Part shown: positions 44,770-54,771 of the stretch, in pieces
How the letters are laid out: every line of letters starts with the position of its first letter
Position numbering within the stretch: position 1 is the stretch's first letter
Assembly (NCBI RefSeq): GCF_947492645.1
Contig: NZ_CANLMZ010000008.1
Coordinates: 558,001 to 622,000, forward strand
Source: an uncultured Pontibacter sp.
Lineage (GTDB): Bacteria; Bacteroidota; Bacteroidia; Cytophagales; Hymenobacteraceae
Direction: 5' to 3'
DNA: 64,000 nt
The notes under the pieces: generated by a model
What the model saw: only the letters and a program-made list of their open reading frames with translations
The model's database searches: none
What the model was told of the DNA's origin: nothing
Position numbers and translations under genes: made by a program

Positions 44770-46141
44770 GCTTCTCTATTCTGCGGTAAAGTGCTGTGCG
44801 GGTAATGCCTAGTTCTTTTGCTGCGTGCGTAATATTACCGGCATGCTTTACCAAAGCTTTCTGCACCATTAGCTTTTCCAGGCTTTCTAACGTATGGTCG
44901 GTTTCGTTTATACTTGCCTGTGCTGGTTGTTGCACCTGCGATGGCTCGTTTGGCGCCAGATAAAAATCGTCGGGGTGCAGTTCGTCTCCATCGCAAAGTA
45001 TAACGGCACGCTCCATGGCATGGTCCAGTTCCCGGATGTTGCCCGGCCAATGGTATTCTTTTAAGCGTTGCCAAGTACTGGCGTTCATATGCAGGTCGCT
45101 GCGGTCATACTTCTGGCTGTACACCTCCAGGAAGTGCTTTGCCAGTAACGCAATATCTTCGCGGCGTTCGCGTAAGGGCGGCAAATGGATTTCTACGGTA
45201 TTGATCCTGTAAAGCAAATCCTGCCGGAAACCTCCCTCCCGCACCATGTTATACAGCGGCATATTGGTGGCACAAATCAGGCGAATATCGATGGGGCGTG
45301 GTTTGTTTGTGCCCAGCCTGATTACCTGCCTGCTTTGCAGCGCCGTTAACAGCTTTGCCTGTAGTGCCGGAGAAAGGTTTCCAATCTCATCCAAAAACAA
45401 GGTGCCACCTGTGGCGGCCTCAAACCGGCCTGCCCGGTCTTCTTTGGCATCGGTAAAAGCACCTTTGGCATGCCCGAAAAGCTCGCTTTCAAACAGAGTT
45501 TCGCTTACGGCTCCCAGGTCTACTTTCTCAAACACCTGCTCCGCCCTTTTGGATTTGCGGTGGAGCGCACGCGCGGCCACTTCTTTGCCGGTTCCGTTTT
45601 CGCCAAGTATAAGCACGTTTGCGTCGGTAGCAGCCACTTTATCTATGGTCTGGTACACGCGCTGCATGGCCGGAGACACACCTATAAAACCATCGTAATG
45701 AAAAGTTGTACTTTGCTTTACCGCTGCTTCGCTGCTGCGTTGGCCGGTGCCGGTTTTATTATGGCAGGCTGTTTTAAGTATGGCAACCAGTTTATCGTTT
45801 TGCCACGGTTTCAGCACAAAGTCGGAGGCGCCTTCCTTTAAAGCTTTTACCGCCAGCTCAATGTCGCCATAGGCAGTCATCAGGATTACAGTTGTTTTAG
45901 GAGATAAAGTAATAATCTGCCTTAACCAATGAAAACCTTCTTTACTAGAGGTGGCGCCGGTGCTATAGTTCATGTCCAGCAACACGACATCAAACCCGTG
46001 CTCTTGCAGCATGCCCGGAATATGATAAGGATCAGAAGTGGTAAGTACGGTGGCAAAATGCTGTTTCAGGAGCAGCCTTCCGGCTACCAGTATGTCCTCT
46101 TCATCATCTACAATAAGTATCTTGCACGGTATTTTACTCAT
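44759..46141 (-). CDS. Sigma-54-dependent NtrC-type response regulator
   Basis: 460 residues: a receiver domain (acidic VDDEED, phospho-acceptor in VVLLDMNYS, Lys in VLKPW), an AAA+ domain with GENGTGKEVAARALH and TLFLDEIGNLSPA, and a C-terminal Fis HTH (NITHAAKELGITRTALYRRIE). The loop that contacts sigma-54 reads GAFTDA instead of the canonical GAFTGA. It overlaps the kinase gene and is transcribed away from the HlyD/ABC operon, upstream of which a TGGCAC-type sequence is found. Confidence 0.93.
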   Translation of the reverse strand: MSKIPCKILIVDDEEDILVAGRLLLKQHFATVLTTSDPYHIPGMLQEHGFDVVLLDMNYSTGATSSKEGFHWLRQIITLSPKTTVILMTAYGDIELAVKALKEGASDFVLKPWQNDKLVAILKTACHNKTGTGQRSSEAAVKQSTTFHYDGFIGVSPAMQRVYQTIDKVAATDANVLILGENGTGKEVAARALHRKSKRAEQVFEKVDLGAVSETLFESELFGHAKGAFTDAKEDRAGRFEAATGGTLFLDEIGNLSPALQAKLLTALQSRQVIRLGTNKPRPIDIRLICATNMPLYNMVREGGFRQDLLYRINTVEIHLPPLRERREDIALLAKHFLEVYSQKYDRSDLHMNASTWQRLKEYHWPGNIRELDHAMERAVILCDGDELHPDDFYLAPNEPSQVQQPAQASINETDHTLESLEKLMVQKALVKHAGNITHAAKELGITRTALYRRIEKHGL

Positions 46142-46378
46142 AGTTTATAGCCTTATCTGAGCGTGGGTATGTATGTAAAAGTACAGTTTTTTATATAATT
46201 CGCGATAATTTAAGAAGTATAAAATATCTACAAAACACCTTAGGCAACTGCACACTTCGTGTAGCCTATACTTTACTGTTCGGTTGCAGACAGTAGAGTG
46301 TTCGGTATCGGACATAAAAAGCGTACAATCACACAAACAAAGTCCCCAAAATACTGATTATCAATAATATATAATTAA

Positions 46379-46396
46379 TGGCACATTTATTGGCAA
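46379..46396 (+). promoter_or_regulatory. Candidate sigma-54 promoter of the exporter operon
   Basis: TGGCAC followed by TTGGCA resembles the sigma-54 consensus TGGCACG-N4-TTGCA; GG and GC are about one base further apart than usual. It lies 50 bases before the chosen start of the HlyD gene and inside the longer open frame, which argues for the later start. The rest of the 305-base region (46142-46446) holds no gene. Confidence 0.4.
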
Positions 46397-46446
46397 ACTG
46401 TTTAAAGAACTATGAAAAACAATTGCTTACTGTATTGAATTCTGCC

Positions 46447-47697
46447 ATGGATCGCGTAATTGAAAAGAAAAAAAACACTCCTAAAAAGATTGCCCTGATA
46501 GTTGCCGGCGCATTGGCGTTGGTGCTTGTTATTTACAACATTCTTTTCGCTGAGCATACTTCTAAACTTAACGTAGATAGTGGCCGCGTAACAATCGGGA
46601 ATGTGCAGAATGGTATGTTTCAGGAGTTTATTGCCGTGGATGGTTCTGTAGATCCTATCAACACTTTTTTCCTGGATATAACGGAGGGTGGCCGCGTGGA
46701 TAAAATTTATACTGATGACGGACGTACGGTGCAGAAAGGCGATACCATCCTCAAACTATCGAACACCACGCTCCAGATTGACTTTATGACGCGCGAAACG
46801 CAGTTGTATGATTTGATGAACGAGCGCCAGAACTCTGAGATTACCATGAAGCAGGACCTTATCCGGAAGGAAAATGAGTTGGCTGAAATAGAATACAACC
46901 TGGCCCTGGCAAAACGCAAGTATGAGCGCAACAAAATGCTTATCGCCGAAAAGGTAATTCCACAGGAAGAGTATGAGGCTTCCAAAGATGAGTTTAACTA
47001 CCTGAACAAACGCAAAACACTAGCTGAGCGCTCTGTTACCCAGGATGCCAAATTAATGAATGACAGACTGAAGCAGCTGGATGAGTCTATCAGAAGAATG
47101 GACGCTAACATCAGCATGGCCCGCAACACCCTGAACAACTTATACGTGGTGGCTCCTTTTACCGGGCAGCTTTCTTCGCTTAAGGCTGAGGTGGGTGAGT
47201 CTAAAGCACCAGGCGAAAACATTGGCCAGATTGATGACATGAACGGCTTCAAGATCAAATCAAGAATTGACCAGCACTACATTTCAAGGGTATACCCGGG
47301 CCTGACCGGCACCTTCGACTTTAACGGAAAAACCCATAAGGTAAAAGTAACCAAGGTACTACCAGAAGTACAGAACAACACCTTTCAGGTGGATATGGAG
47401 TTTGCTGACGGTGCCCCCGACGGTGTAAGACGCGGCCAAACGCTGCAGCTTAAACTAAACCTGAACGATGGCGGCGAGGCCGTACTGGTGCCTCGCGGTG
47501 GGTTTTACCAAAGCACAGGCGGCAACTGGGTTTTTGTGGTAGATAAATCGGGTAGTTTTGCTGAGAAACGAAACATTAAGCTTGGCCGCCAAAACCCGAA
47601 CTACTACGAGGTGCTGGATGGCCTTAAGCCCGGCGAGAAAGTGGTGCTGTCGTCTTACGACACCTACGGCGACATTGACCGGCTTGAGCTTCGGTAA
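46447..47697 (+). CDS. HlyD/MacA-type periplasmic adaptor of an ABC exporter
   Basis: About 416 residues from the ATG at 46447, which starts a normal N-terminal anchor (KKIALIVAGALALVLVIYNI); the frame is open to 46378 but the extra residues overlap the candidate promoter. Features are a barrel-sandwich half EGGRVDKIYTDDGRTVQKGDTI, a long coiled-coil hairpin (about 110-215), the second half VVAPFTGQLSSLKAEVG, and beta-barrel domains. It links an inner-membrane ABC transporter to a TolC channel. The ABC ATPase and permease genes follow directly. Confidence 0.92.
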   Translation: MDRVIEKKKNTPKKIALIVAGALALVLVIYNILFAEHTSKLNVDSGRVTIGNVQNGMFQEFIAVDGSVDPINTFFLDITEGGRVDKIYTDDGRTVQKGDTILKLSNTTLQIDFMTRETQLYDLMNERQNSEITMKQDLIRKENELAEIEYNLALAKRKYERNKMLIAEKVIPQEEYEASKDEFNYLNKRKTLAERSVTQDAKLMNDRLKQLDESIRRMDANISMARNTLNNLYVVAPFTGQLSSLKAEVGESKAPGENIGQIDDMNGFKIKSRIDQHYISRVYPGLTGTFDFNGKTHKVKVTKVLPEVQNNTFQVDMEFADGAPDGVRRGQTLQLKLNLNDGGEAVLVPRGGFYQSTGGNWVFVVDKSGSFAEKRNIKLGRQNPNYYEVLDGLKPGEKVVLSSYDTYGDIDRLELR

Positions 47698-47815
47698 GCT
47701 GCAAATCATCGAAAGTATAAAATCATTGAATTCGTTTAGTATTTAATAATACCACAGCTCCATTAGTACAAAATAAAGCTAGAAAAACATTTACAACTCC
47801 AACAACTGAACAAAC

Positions 47816-48529
47816 ATGGAAGAACTAGTAATTGAAACCCAGAACCTGCAGAAGCGCTACGTAACCGATACCGTTGAGACAACTGCCTTAGCTGGAGTAA
47901 ACTTACAAATTGTAAGAGGAGAGTTTGTGGCCATCATGGGCCCTTCGGGTTGTGGAAAATCTACGCTGCTAAACATACTTGGTCTGCTAGACTCGCCGAG
48001 CGATGGCAGCTTTAAGTTTTTAGGGCAGGATATTAGCCGTGCCAGCGAGCGCCAGCGTGCCAAGTTGCGCAAAGAAAACCTAGGGTTTGTGTTCCAGAGC
48101 TTTAACCTGATAGATGAACTTACGGTGGAAGAAAACATTGGTCTGCCGCTGGCTTACCTGGGCGTTTCTAAAGCGGATACAACTAAAAGAGTACAGGAGG
48201 CAATGGAACGTATGGGTATTGCCCACCGCCGCAGCCATTTCCCGCAGCAGTTATCTGGTGGCCAGCAGCAGCGTGTAGCCATAGCAAGGGCAACGGTATC
48301 TAACCCGGCACTTATACTTGCCGACGAACCAACTGGTAACCTTGACTCGGTGCATGGCCGTGAAGTGATGACGTTATTATCTGAGCTAAACGACGCAGGC
48401 ACAACCGTGGTAATGGTAACGCACTCTCCTTCTGATGCAGAATATGCCCATCGCATTGTAAACCTCTTCGACGGCCAGATCGTGACAGAGAACATCAACG
48501 TGAGGCGACATGCTGCAGAACTACTTTAA
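47816..48529 (+). CDS. ABC exporter ATPase, MacB/LolD type
   Basis: 237 residues with Walker A GPSGCGKSTLLN, Q-loop, signature LSGGQQQRVAIARA, Walker B LILADEPTGNLD and the switch His in VTHS. This type powers FtsX/MacB-like permeases that act by mechanotransmission instead of moving substrate through the membrane. The gene lies 118 bases after the adaptor gene and overlaps the permease gene by 20 bases, so the products form one complex. The exported substrate is not evident. Confidence 0.95.
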   Translation: MEELVIETQNLQKRYVTDTVETTALAGVNLQIVRGEFVAIMGPSGCGKSTLLNILGLLDSPSDGSFKFLGQDISRASERQRAKLRKENLGFVFQSFNLIDELTVEENIGLPLAYLGVSKADTTKRVQEAMERMGIAHRRSHFPQQLSGGQQQRVAIARATVSNPALILADEPTGNLDSVHGREVMTLLSELNDAGTTVVMVTHSPSDAEYAHRIVNLFDGQIVTENINVRRHAAELL

Positions 48530-50921
48530 AATTGCCTTCCGGAACCTGTACCGGAACAAAGTATATTCTGCCATCAACATTATTGGCCTGGCAATAGGCG
48601 TGGCTTCCTGTATACTTATTTTCCTGTATGTGCAGGACGAATTAAGCTACGAAAGCAACTTCAGCAAGTCGGACCGTATTGTGCGCGTGGTGGGAGAAGT
48701 AGCTTTTGAGGGCCATAAAGATGATTTTGCCGTAACGCCCCATCCGCTGGAGCACGAAATACGTAAGTTTACGAGCGTAGAAACCGTAACCCGGTTTACG
48801 CAGGTGCGCAGGCAAACCATCTGGTACGATAACCAAAGCTTTAGCGAAGATAAACTGCTGGCTGCCGACAGCTCGTTTTTTACTGTTTTCGATTACAAAT
48901 TTGTAGCCGGAAACCCGGCTACGGCATTAGATGCCCCCAGAACCATTGTGCTGACAGAAGAGCTTGCAGCTAAGTTTTTTGGTGGTGCCCAGCAGGCAAT
49001 GGGGAAAGTGCTAAAATTTAGCCGCGACTCTTATACTGTAACAGGTGTATACCAAAACGATGGCCACTCGCACATAAATCCATCCGGCTTACTTTCAACA
49101 GCCGGACAGGATGATGCCTTGACTGATGAGGAGCGTAAAAACTTATGGTTTAATTTTAACCATTACACCTATGCCTTGTTACCTGAACAAGCTAACATAT
49201 CTACATTTCAGCAGCAGCTTGATAACCTTACAGCTACTATCGTAAACCCCTGGATAAAAGAAAACAGGTTAAATGCCGAAACGAAGTTTATTGCGCAGCC
49301 CCTCAAAGCTGTTCATTTTGATACACAGTATGAACATGGGCTTTCACCAACAGGCAATAAAGCTTATGTGTACATCTTTAGTGCTGTTGCAGTATTTCTG
49401 TTACTGATTGCAAGTATAAATTATATGAACCTGGCCACAGCCAGATCGGCAAAACGTGCTAAAGAAGTAGGCTTGCGAAAGGTTGTTGGCGCAGATCGGA
49501 GTCAGCTTATCAGCCAGTTTCTGGGCGAGTCTATGCTGCTTACCCTGATAGCCGTATTGCTGGCGCTGGCGCTGGTGCAGGTGTTTATCCCGAGCTTTAA
49601 CATCCTTACCGACAAACATTTTACTTCTAATTTCTTCCTGCAATGGGAGTTTATACTTGTGCTGTTGGTAATTGTGTTGCTGGTTGGCGTAGTGGCAGGT
49701 AGTTATCCGGCTTTTTTCCTCTCACACTTCAAACCAGCCGACGTTCTGAAATCAGATAAAATGCCCCGAGGCGGAAGTGCTACTTTAAGAAAGGCTTTAG
49801 TGGTATTGCAGTTCAGCATCTCGCTTATCATGATTATAGGCACCATTGTGGTGTTCGCGCAAATGCAGTTTCTTAAAAACGCAGACCTAGGGTACCAGAA
49901 AGAACAGGTGTTGGTGGTAGATGTGCCAGGCGGCGACTCTACGCTAGTACAGCGCCTGCCGCTGATAAAGCAGAAGCTGCTGCAGAACCCAAACGTGTTA
50001 AGCGTTTCCAATTCCTACAGTATTCCTTCCGAATCATTGAACCGCACGCTTATGCTGGTGGAGCAAGGCGACAAAATGGTGGAAAAAACAATCGACATTA
50101 TGGGTGTTGATTATGACTTTTTACCGCTGATGGGCATTGATGTTAAAGACGGACGCAACTTTTCCAGGGACATCAAGACGGACCAGAAATCTGGTATAAT
50201 CATAAATGAAGCTGCCGCCAAATGGTTGGGCTGGGGCGAGGATGCTGTTGGCAAGAAAGTTAATAACGGTGACACAACACTAGCCGGAAACCAGGCACGT
50301 ATTATTGGTGTGGTAAAGGATTTCCATATACAGTCTTTGCACTCGGAAGTAAAACCGCTCGCCATACAACTAATACCTGAGTCGCCGGGGTATTTGCTGG
50401 CGCGTATCTCCCCAAAAAACCAGGCAGCCACCATACAATTTGTAGAAGAGCAATGGCGCCAGTTCGACCAGAAGCACCCCATGAAATATTTCTTTTTAGA
50501 TGAGTATTTCGACAGGCAGTATAAAGCCGAGGAAAAAATGCTGGTAGTGTTCGGCTATTTTGCAGCACTAACTATTTTTATTGCCTGCCTGGGCTTGTTT
50601 GGCCTTGCTTCTTTCACAGCTGAGCAACGTACCAAAGAGATCGGCATCCGCAAAGTACTCGGTTCCTCTACAGGCAGTATTGTCATGCTTTTATCCAAAG
50701 AGTTTGCTTTGCTGGTACTGATAGCTATTGCCTTTGCAAGCCCCATTGCCTGGTACGGCATGAACACCTGGCTCCAGGATTTTGCCTATCGTGTAAACCT
50801 GAGTTGGTGGATATTTATAATTGCTGGCTTCGCAGCCATGACCATTGCCCTCGTTACCGTGAGTTTCCAAGCCATGAAAGCCGCCCTACTTGATCCTGTT
50901 TCTGCTTTGCGGGCACAGTAG
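48510..50921 (+). CDS. FtsX/MacB-type ABC permease, double-length
   Basis: 803 residues with two MacB-periplasmic-core plus FtsX units. Each unit has a span, a large periplasmic domain and a FtsX block: first YMNLATARSAKRAKEVGLRKVVGADRSQL, here quoted only in part as ATARSAKRAKEVGLRKVVGA, later SFTAEQRTKEIGIRKVLGSS. About eight membrane segments in all. Overlap with the ATPase gene shows coupling. Such permeases in Bacteroidota are often driven by NtrC-type regulators as here; they are related to antimicrobial peptide and lipoprotein exporters. Confidence 0.94.
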   Translation: MLQNYFKIAFRNLYRNKVYSAINIIGLAIGVASCILIFLYVQDELSYESNFSKSDRIVRVVGEVAFEGHKDDFAVTPHPLEHEIRKFTSVETVTRFTQVRRQTIWYDNQSFSEDKLLAADSSFFTVFDYKFVAGNPATALDAPRTIVLTEELAAKFFGGAQQAMGKVLKFSRDSYTVTGVYQNDGHSHINPSGLLSTAGQDDALTDEERKNLWFNFNHYTYALLPEQANISTFQQQLDNLTATIVNPWIKENRLNAETKFIAQPLKAVHFDTQYEHGLSPTGNKAYVYIFSAVAVFLLLIASINYMNLATARSAKRAKEVGLRKVVGADRSQLISQFLGESMLLTLIAVLLALALVQVFIPSFNILTDKHFTSNFFLQWEFILVLLVIVLLVGVVAGSYPAFFLSHFKPADVLKSDKMPRGGSATLRKALVVLQFSISLIMIIGTIVVFAQMQFLKNADLGYQKEQVLVVDVPGGDSTLVQRLPLIKQKLLQNPNVLSVSNSYSIPSESLNRTLMLVEQGDKMVEKTIDIMGVDYDFLPLMGIDVKDGRNFSRDIKTDQKSGIIINEAAAKWLGWGEDAVGKKVNNGDTTLAGNQARIIGVVKDFHIQSLHSEVKPLAIQLIPESPGYLLARISPKNQAATIQFVEEQWRQFDQKHPMKYFFLDEYFDRQYKAEEKMLVVFGYFAALTIFIACLGLFGLASFTAEQRTKEIGIRKVLGSSTGSIVMLLSKEFALLVLIAIAFASPIAWYGMNTWLQDFAYRVNLSWWIFIIAGFAAMTIALVTVSFQAMKAALLDPVSALRAQ

Positions 50922-51038
50922 GCCATACTTAAGTTTGTTGTTTGTGTTAAGGTGAATGCTTAGGGGAGTTTTTGAAGCAATTCATACTCCCTGAGGCAAC
51001 CTTACAAGCCACTAGCGCATCTGCTATAAAAATAAGCC

Positions 51039-52232
51039 ATGAAAAATATGTACAGAAAAGTTATAATAGCCGCCATCGCTGTAGTAAGCATAGCCAGTAT
51101 TGCTGAGGCAAAAACCTTAAGTATAGTTGCCGTAACGCAGCAGGATACGATCAAAAGCCGGGTTAAAAATAACACCCATGTTGTAACCAGCAACAAAAAC
51201 GGAAACAAAGGCAACTACATTTACATTAACAACGGCACCCACGAAGAAATAAAGTATAACGGTGACATTAACCTAACCGAAGACTTTAAAGATGTAAAGA
51301 GCATCTCGGCAAACGGTTACCTGCGCTACCTCAAAAAGGGAAACGGTGTAAACAAAAAGCTTGAAATCCAAAGCGACAAAAACGGCAAGCTTACCCGCAA
51401 GTATTACGAAGGCGGCAAAGAGGTAGCCTATGAGCCTGCAGGTAAAAAGTGGCTACAGCTGGAAATGCCAACCATTATAGCGAAAACAGGAATCGGCCTG
51501 GAGGCGATGGTGCAAGACATTTACAAGAAAGGTGGGGCAAAGGCCGTACTGGCAGAAGCAGATAAGATAGATGGCGGCAGTAGCAAGCTGAAGATTGTAA
51601 GTTACCTGATGGCACAACCCAACTTGTCTGCCCCAGACACCAAACTGGCTTTACAGCACGCCGCAGTTGCCAGCAACTCTGATTACGAGCTAGGCAAACT
51701 ACTTAAAAAAGTACCTGCAGCCCGGCTTGCCAAAGACGACCTGGCTATTGCATACTTGCAGGCAGCCCAAAAGATATCTTCCGACTACGAAAAGGGCAAA
51801 GTGCTAAGCCACTTTCTGGCTACGCCACACCTGAGCAAAAATACAGCCGCCGCAGCTGTAAAAACGGTGAATTCCATTTCTTCGGATTACGAAAAAAGCA
51901 AGATAATTCAAAAGATGGCCAACCAGGAAAGTTTCCTTACTGATAACTACAAGCTTACTTTCGGCGCCATCAACAGCATCTCTTCCGATTACGAGAAAAG
52001 TAAATCCATCAGCAGCATACTTAACAAACAGAAACTATCGGAGGCGCAGTACCAGGCATTATTCCCGGTGGTTAGCAGCATCAGCTCTGATTACGAAAAA
52101 AGCAAAGTGCTGCGCAATATGGCTTCCCGGCTGCCAGCCAATGCTACTGCCCTGCGCGAGGATTATAAAAAGACAGCCAAAACAATTAGCTCCGACTACG
52201 AATACCGCAAAGCAATAGAGGCGCTTAATTAG
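51039..52232 (+). CDS. Exported protein with six 34-residue SSDYE repeats
   Basis: 397 residues with a signal peptide (cleavage after AEA). The first 140 residues are Asn/Lys/Gly-rich beta-like sequence. From about residue 205 the motif SSDYE recurs with its Asp at 215, 249, 283, 317, 351 and 386: a period of 34, 34, 34, 34 and 35 residues. Each unit is helical with ISSDYEKSKxL followed by a turn, and 34 is also the length of TPR repeats, so a helical solenoid is likely. I know no named family for the repeat, though similar segments occur in M56/BlaR-type proteins. It follows the exporter operon by 117 bases. Confidence 0.85.
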   Translation: MKNMYRKVIIAAIAVVSIASIAEAKTLSIVAVTQQDTIKSRVKNNTHVVTSNKNGNKGNYIYINNGTHEEIKYNGDINLTEDFKDVKSISANGYLRYLKKGNGVNKKLEIQSDKNGKLTRKYYEGGKEVAYEPAGKKWLQLEMPTIIAKTGIGLEAMVQDIYKKGGAKAVLAEADKIDGGSSKLKIVSYLMAQPNLSAPDTKLALQHAAVASNSDYELGKLLKKVPAARLAKDDLAIAYLQAAQKISSDYEKGKVLSHFLATPHLSKNTAAAAVKTVNSISSDYEKSKIIQKMANQESFLTDNYKLTFGAINSISSDYEKSKSISSILNKQKLSEAQYQALFPVVSSISSDYEKSKVLRNMASRLPANATALREDYKKTAKTISSDYEYRKAIEALN

Positions 52233-52390
52233 GGTTCATCTACAAAAAAGCGGCGATGGTCGAAAACAGGAGTGCAGGCCTTACCTAAAGTGCTATATTA
52301 GAGTAAAGTATTTATACTTGATCGTTACAGCCAACTGCTGTGCTTTTACTTCTGGGCAGCTTTCGACAGTATTTTAGGGCAAGCAAACGA

Positions 52391-52846
52391 ATGGGCATTA
52401 AAGCATTTTCCTTTTTCCGCCGCTACAACACGTATGGTGTGCTTTTTATACGGCTTGCCATTGGGGTATTTCTGCTTTACGGCGTGCAGGACAATGTTTT
52501 TAGCTGGGATAGAATGCTGGAGTTCAGGGATTTTCTGGAGGAGCGTAAAGTGCCATACCCTTTGCTGGCTGCTCATTTGTCAGTATACCTGCAGTTTATC
52601 TGTGGTATACTGCTGCTGATAGGCGGCGCAGTACGGTGGGTTGGATTACTGCTGATCATCAATTTTACAGCGGCCATTCTGATTGCGCATACCGGGCAGT
52701 CGTTCCCGCAGTACTACCCTGCAGCGCAGTTGATAGCTGTAGGCTTTTTCTTTCTTTTTAACGGTGCCGGGCCTGTGTCGATGGATGCTTACCTGCACCG
52801 GAAACGAGCACAAAGTATAGATCGTACGTTAGCAGTTAAGGCATGA
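52391..52846 (+). CDS. DoxX-like four-span membrane protein
   Basis: About 151 residues from the ATG at 52391; the longer frame starts at a GTG (52340) and adds a basic stretch unlike the family. Four hydrophobic segments are seen: LFIRLAIGVFLLYG, LAAHLSVYLQFICGILLLIG, WVGLLLIINFTAAILIA, and LIAVGFFFLFNGAGPVSMD. This is the DoxX/DoxD-type pattern with the Arg/Gly in span 1 and GAGxxSxD at the end. The function of most members is unknown. It lies 22 bases ahead of the second M61 gene, which suggests co-transcription. Confidence 0.85.
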   Translation: MGIKAFSFFRRYNTYGVLFIRLAIGVFLLYGVQDNVFSWDRMLEFRDFLEERKVPYPLLAAHLSVYLQFICGILLLIGGAVRWVGLLLIINFTAAILIAHTGQSFPQYYPAAQLIAVGFFFLFNGAGPVSMDAYLHRKRAQSIDRTLAVKA

Positions 52847-52868
52847 TCTTATATTTATACTTTATACT

Positions 52869-54743
52869 ATGTTGATAAAAAAATCTATTCTGCTGCTGAG
52901 CTTAGGGCTTAGCCTCACTTTAACCGGGCACGTTGCGGCGCAGCAAACTGCAGCTGGCAAGTATAACTTTACCCTGGACCTGACACAGGTTAAGGATGAT
53001 AAAGTGCAGGTAACGCTACAAGTGCCACAACTAAAGCAGAGCGAAGTAACCTACATCATGCCCAAAATAGTACCCGGCACCTACTCTGTTTCTGACTTTG
53101 GCAGGTTTATAACCGATTTTAAAGCCTTCGATAAGAATGGGAAAGCGCTGGCAGTAGAACAACTAGACACTAACCGCTGGAAAATTGGCAATGCCACCAA
53201 TCTTTCTAAAATTACCTATTGGGTAGACGATACCTTTGATGCGGACATGTCTGAAAACGCCATATTTGAGCCCGGCGGCACAAACATCGAGGCAGGCAAG
53301 AACTTTCTGATAAACACCTTCGGGTTTGTGGGCTACTTTGACGGTATGAAGCAAATACCTTACGAGCTGAACGTAACCAAACCGGAGGGTTTCTATGGCT
53401 CTACCCCGCTTGTGGCTACCTCCAGCACCGCCACATCAGACAAGTACCTGGTGCCAAATTACATGGACCTGGCCGACTCGCCACTAATGTATAACCGTCC
53501 GGATACTACTGTACTTAAAATCGGTAAAGCAGATGTGTTGGTGTCGGTATACTCTCCGAGTGGGCGCGTTACATCCAAACCCATAGCCGATAATGTACGT
53601 GACATACTGGACGCACAACGCAAGTACCTGGGTGGCACCTTGCCTGTAGATAAGTATGCGTTTCTGATCTATGTGCCGGAGCGCGTAGGAAAATCAGGGT
53701 CTTACGGGGCATTGGAGCACTCGTACTCATCGGTATACTTTTTACCTGAAATGCCGGCAGAGCAGTTCAGCTCTACTATAAAAGATGTGGCCGCGCACGA
53801 GTTTTTCCATATCGTAACGCCACTCAACATACACTCCGAAGAGATCGGCAATTTCGACTTCATTGACCCTAAAATGTCGAAGCACCTGTGGTTGTATGAA
53901 GGCGTAACTGAGTATTTTGCCTCGCATGTGCAGGTATATGAGAACCTCTACGACCTGGATACTTACCTGGGCAAGCTGCGCGAGTACATTGCCACTTCCA
54001 GAATGTACTACAACGACACCTTGCCTTTTACAGAAATGAGTGCGCTGGTGCTGGATAAGTATGAAAAAGAGTATGGCAATGTATACCAGAAAGGTGCACT
54101 CATAGGGTTGGTGCTGGATATAAACCTGCGTGAGCAAAGCCAGGGCAAGTATAGCCTCCGCGATCTTATGCTGGATCTGTCGAAAACCTACGGCAAAGAG
54201 AACTCCTTTAAAGATGATGAGCTTTTTGATAAAATAGCGGAGCTTACCTCTCCTGAGTTAAGAACGTTTTTTGCAAAACATGTGGAAGGATCAGAACCGC
54301 TGCCGCTGGAGGAAACTTTCCGGAAGGTTGGTATTACTTACCAGCCTGTCGCCAACGAAAGTATAAACTCTTACGGTGGTTTCACACCTGGCTTTGACAG
54401 AGAGGCCAACAAGATTATCGTAGCAGAAATTGATGACATGGATGCCTTTGGCAAACAGATGGGATTTCAGGTAAACGACCAGTTGCTCAAATTTAACGGC
54501 ACCGACATTACCACCGAAAACATCCGCGAGTTGATAGGCGAAAGGCTGCAGCAGATGAAGCCCGGCGAGAAGATAACCATTACCGTAGGCCGAAAGAATG
54601 CAAAAGGCAAACTGAAGGAGAAGAAGTTGAAAGGCAAGGTAACTGCCATAGAGCAGCAGGCCGTGCATGTGCTTACCCCAGACCCAAATGCCACCGAGCA
54701 GCAGAAAGCCCTACGCGCTGCCTGGCTTAACAGCGAAGTATAA
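52869..54743 (+). CDS. M61 family aminopeptidase with PDZ domain (second copy)
   Basis: 624 residues: signal peptide ending VAAQ, N-terminal beta domain, catalytic domain with AAHEFFHIVTPLNIHSEE (first His about residue 310) and WLYEGVTEYF, and a C-terminal PDZ domain (KQMGFQVNDQLLKFNG). Several blocks are identical or nearly so to the gene at 14621-16423, and both end with a short AT-x-EQ-x-ALR-type tail, so they are paralogues. Unlike the first copy, this one lies between DoxX and TolC genes, 28 bases ahead of TolC. Confidence 0.94.
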   Translation: MLIKKSILLLSLGLSLTLTGHVAAQQTAAGKYNFTLDLTQVKDDKVQVTLQVPQLKQSEVTYIMPKIVPGTYSVSDFGRFITDFKAFDKNGKALAVEQLDTNRWKIGNATNLSKITYWVDDTFDADMSENAIFEPGGTNIEAGKNFLINTFGFVGYFDGMKQIPYELNVTKPEGFYGSTPLVATSSTATSDKYLVPNYMDLADSPLMYNRPDTTVLKIGKADVLVSVYSPSGRVTSKPIADNVRDILDAQRKYLGGTLPVDKYAFLIYVPERVGKSGSYGALEHSYSSVYFLPEMPAEQFSSTIKDVAAHEFFHIVTPLNIHSEEIGNFDFIDPKMSKHLWLYEGVTEYFASHVQVYENLYDLDTYLGKLREYIATSRMYYNDTLPFTEMSALVLDKYEKEYGNVYQKGALIGLVLDINLREQSQGKYSLRDLMLDLSKTYGKENSFKDDELFDKIAELTSPELRTFFAKHVEGSEPLPLEETFRKVGITYQPVANESINSYGGFTPGFDREANKIIVAEIDDMDAFGKQMGFQVNDQLLKFNGTDITTENIRELIGERLQQMKPGEKITITVGRKNAKGKLKEKKLKGKVTAIEQQAVHVLTPDPNATEQQKALRAAWLNSEV

Positions 54744-54771
54744 ACTACAGCCATAAGTACAACCTAAAACT

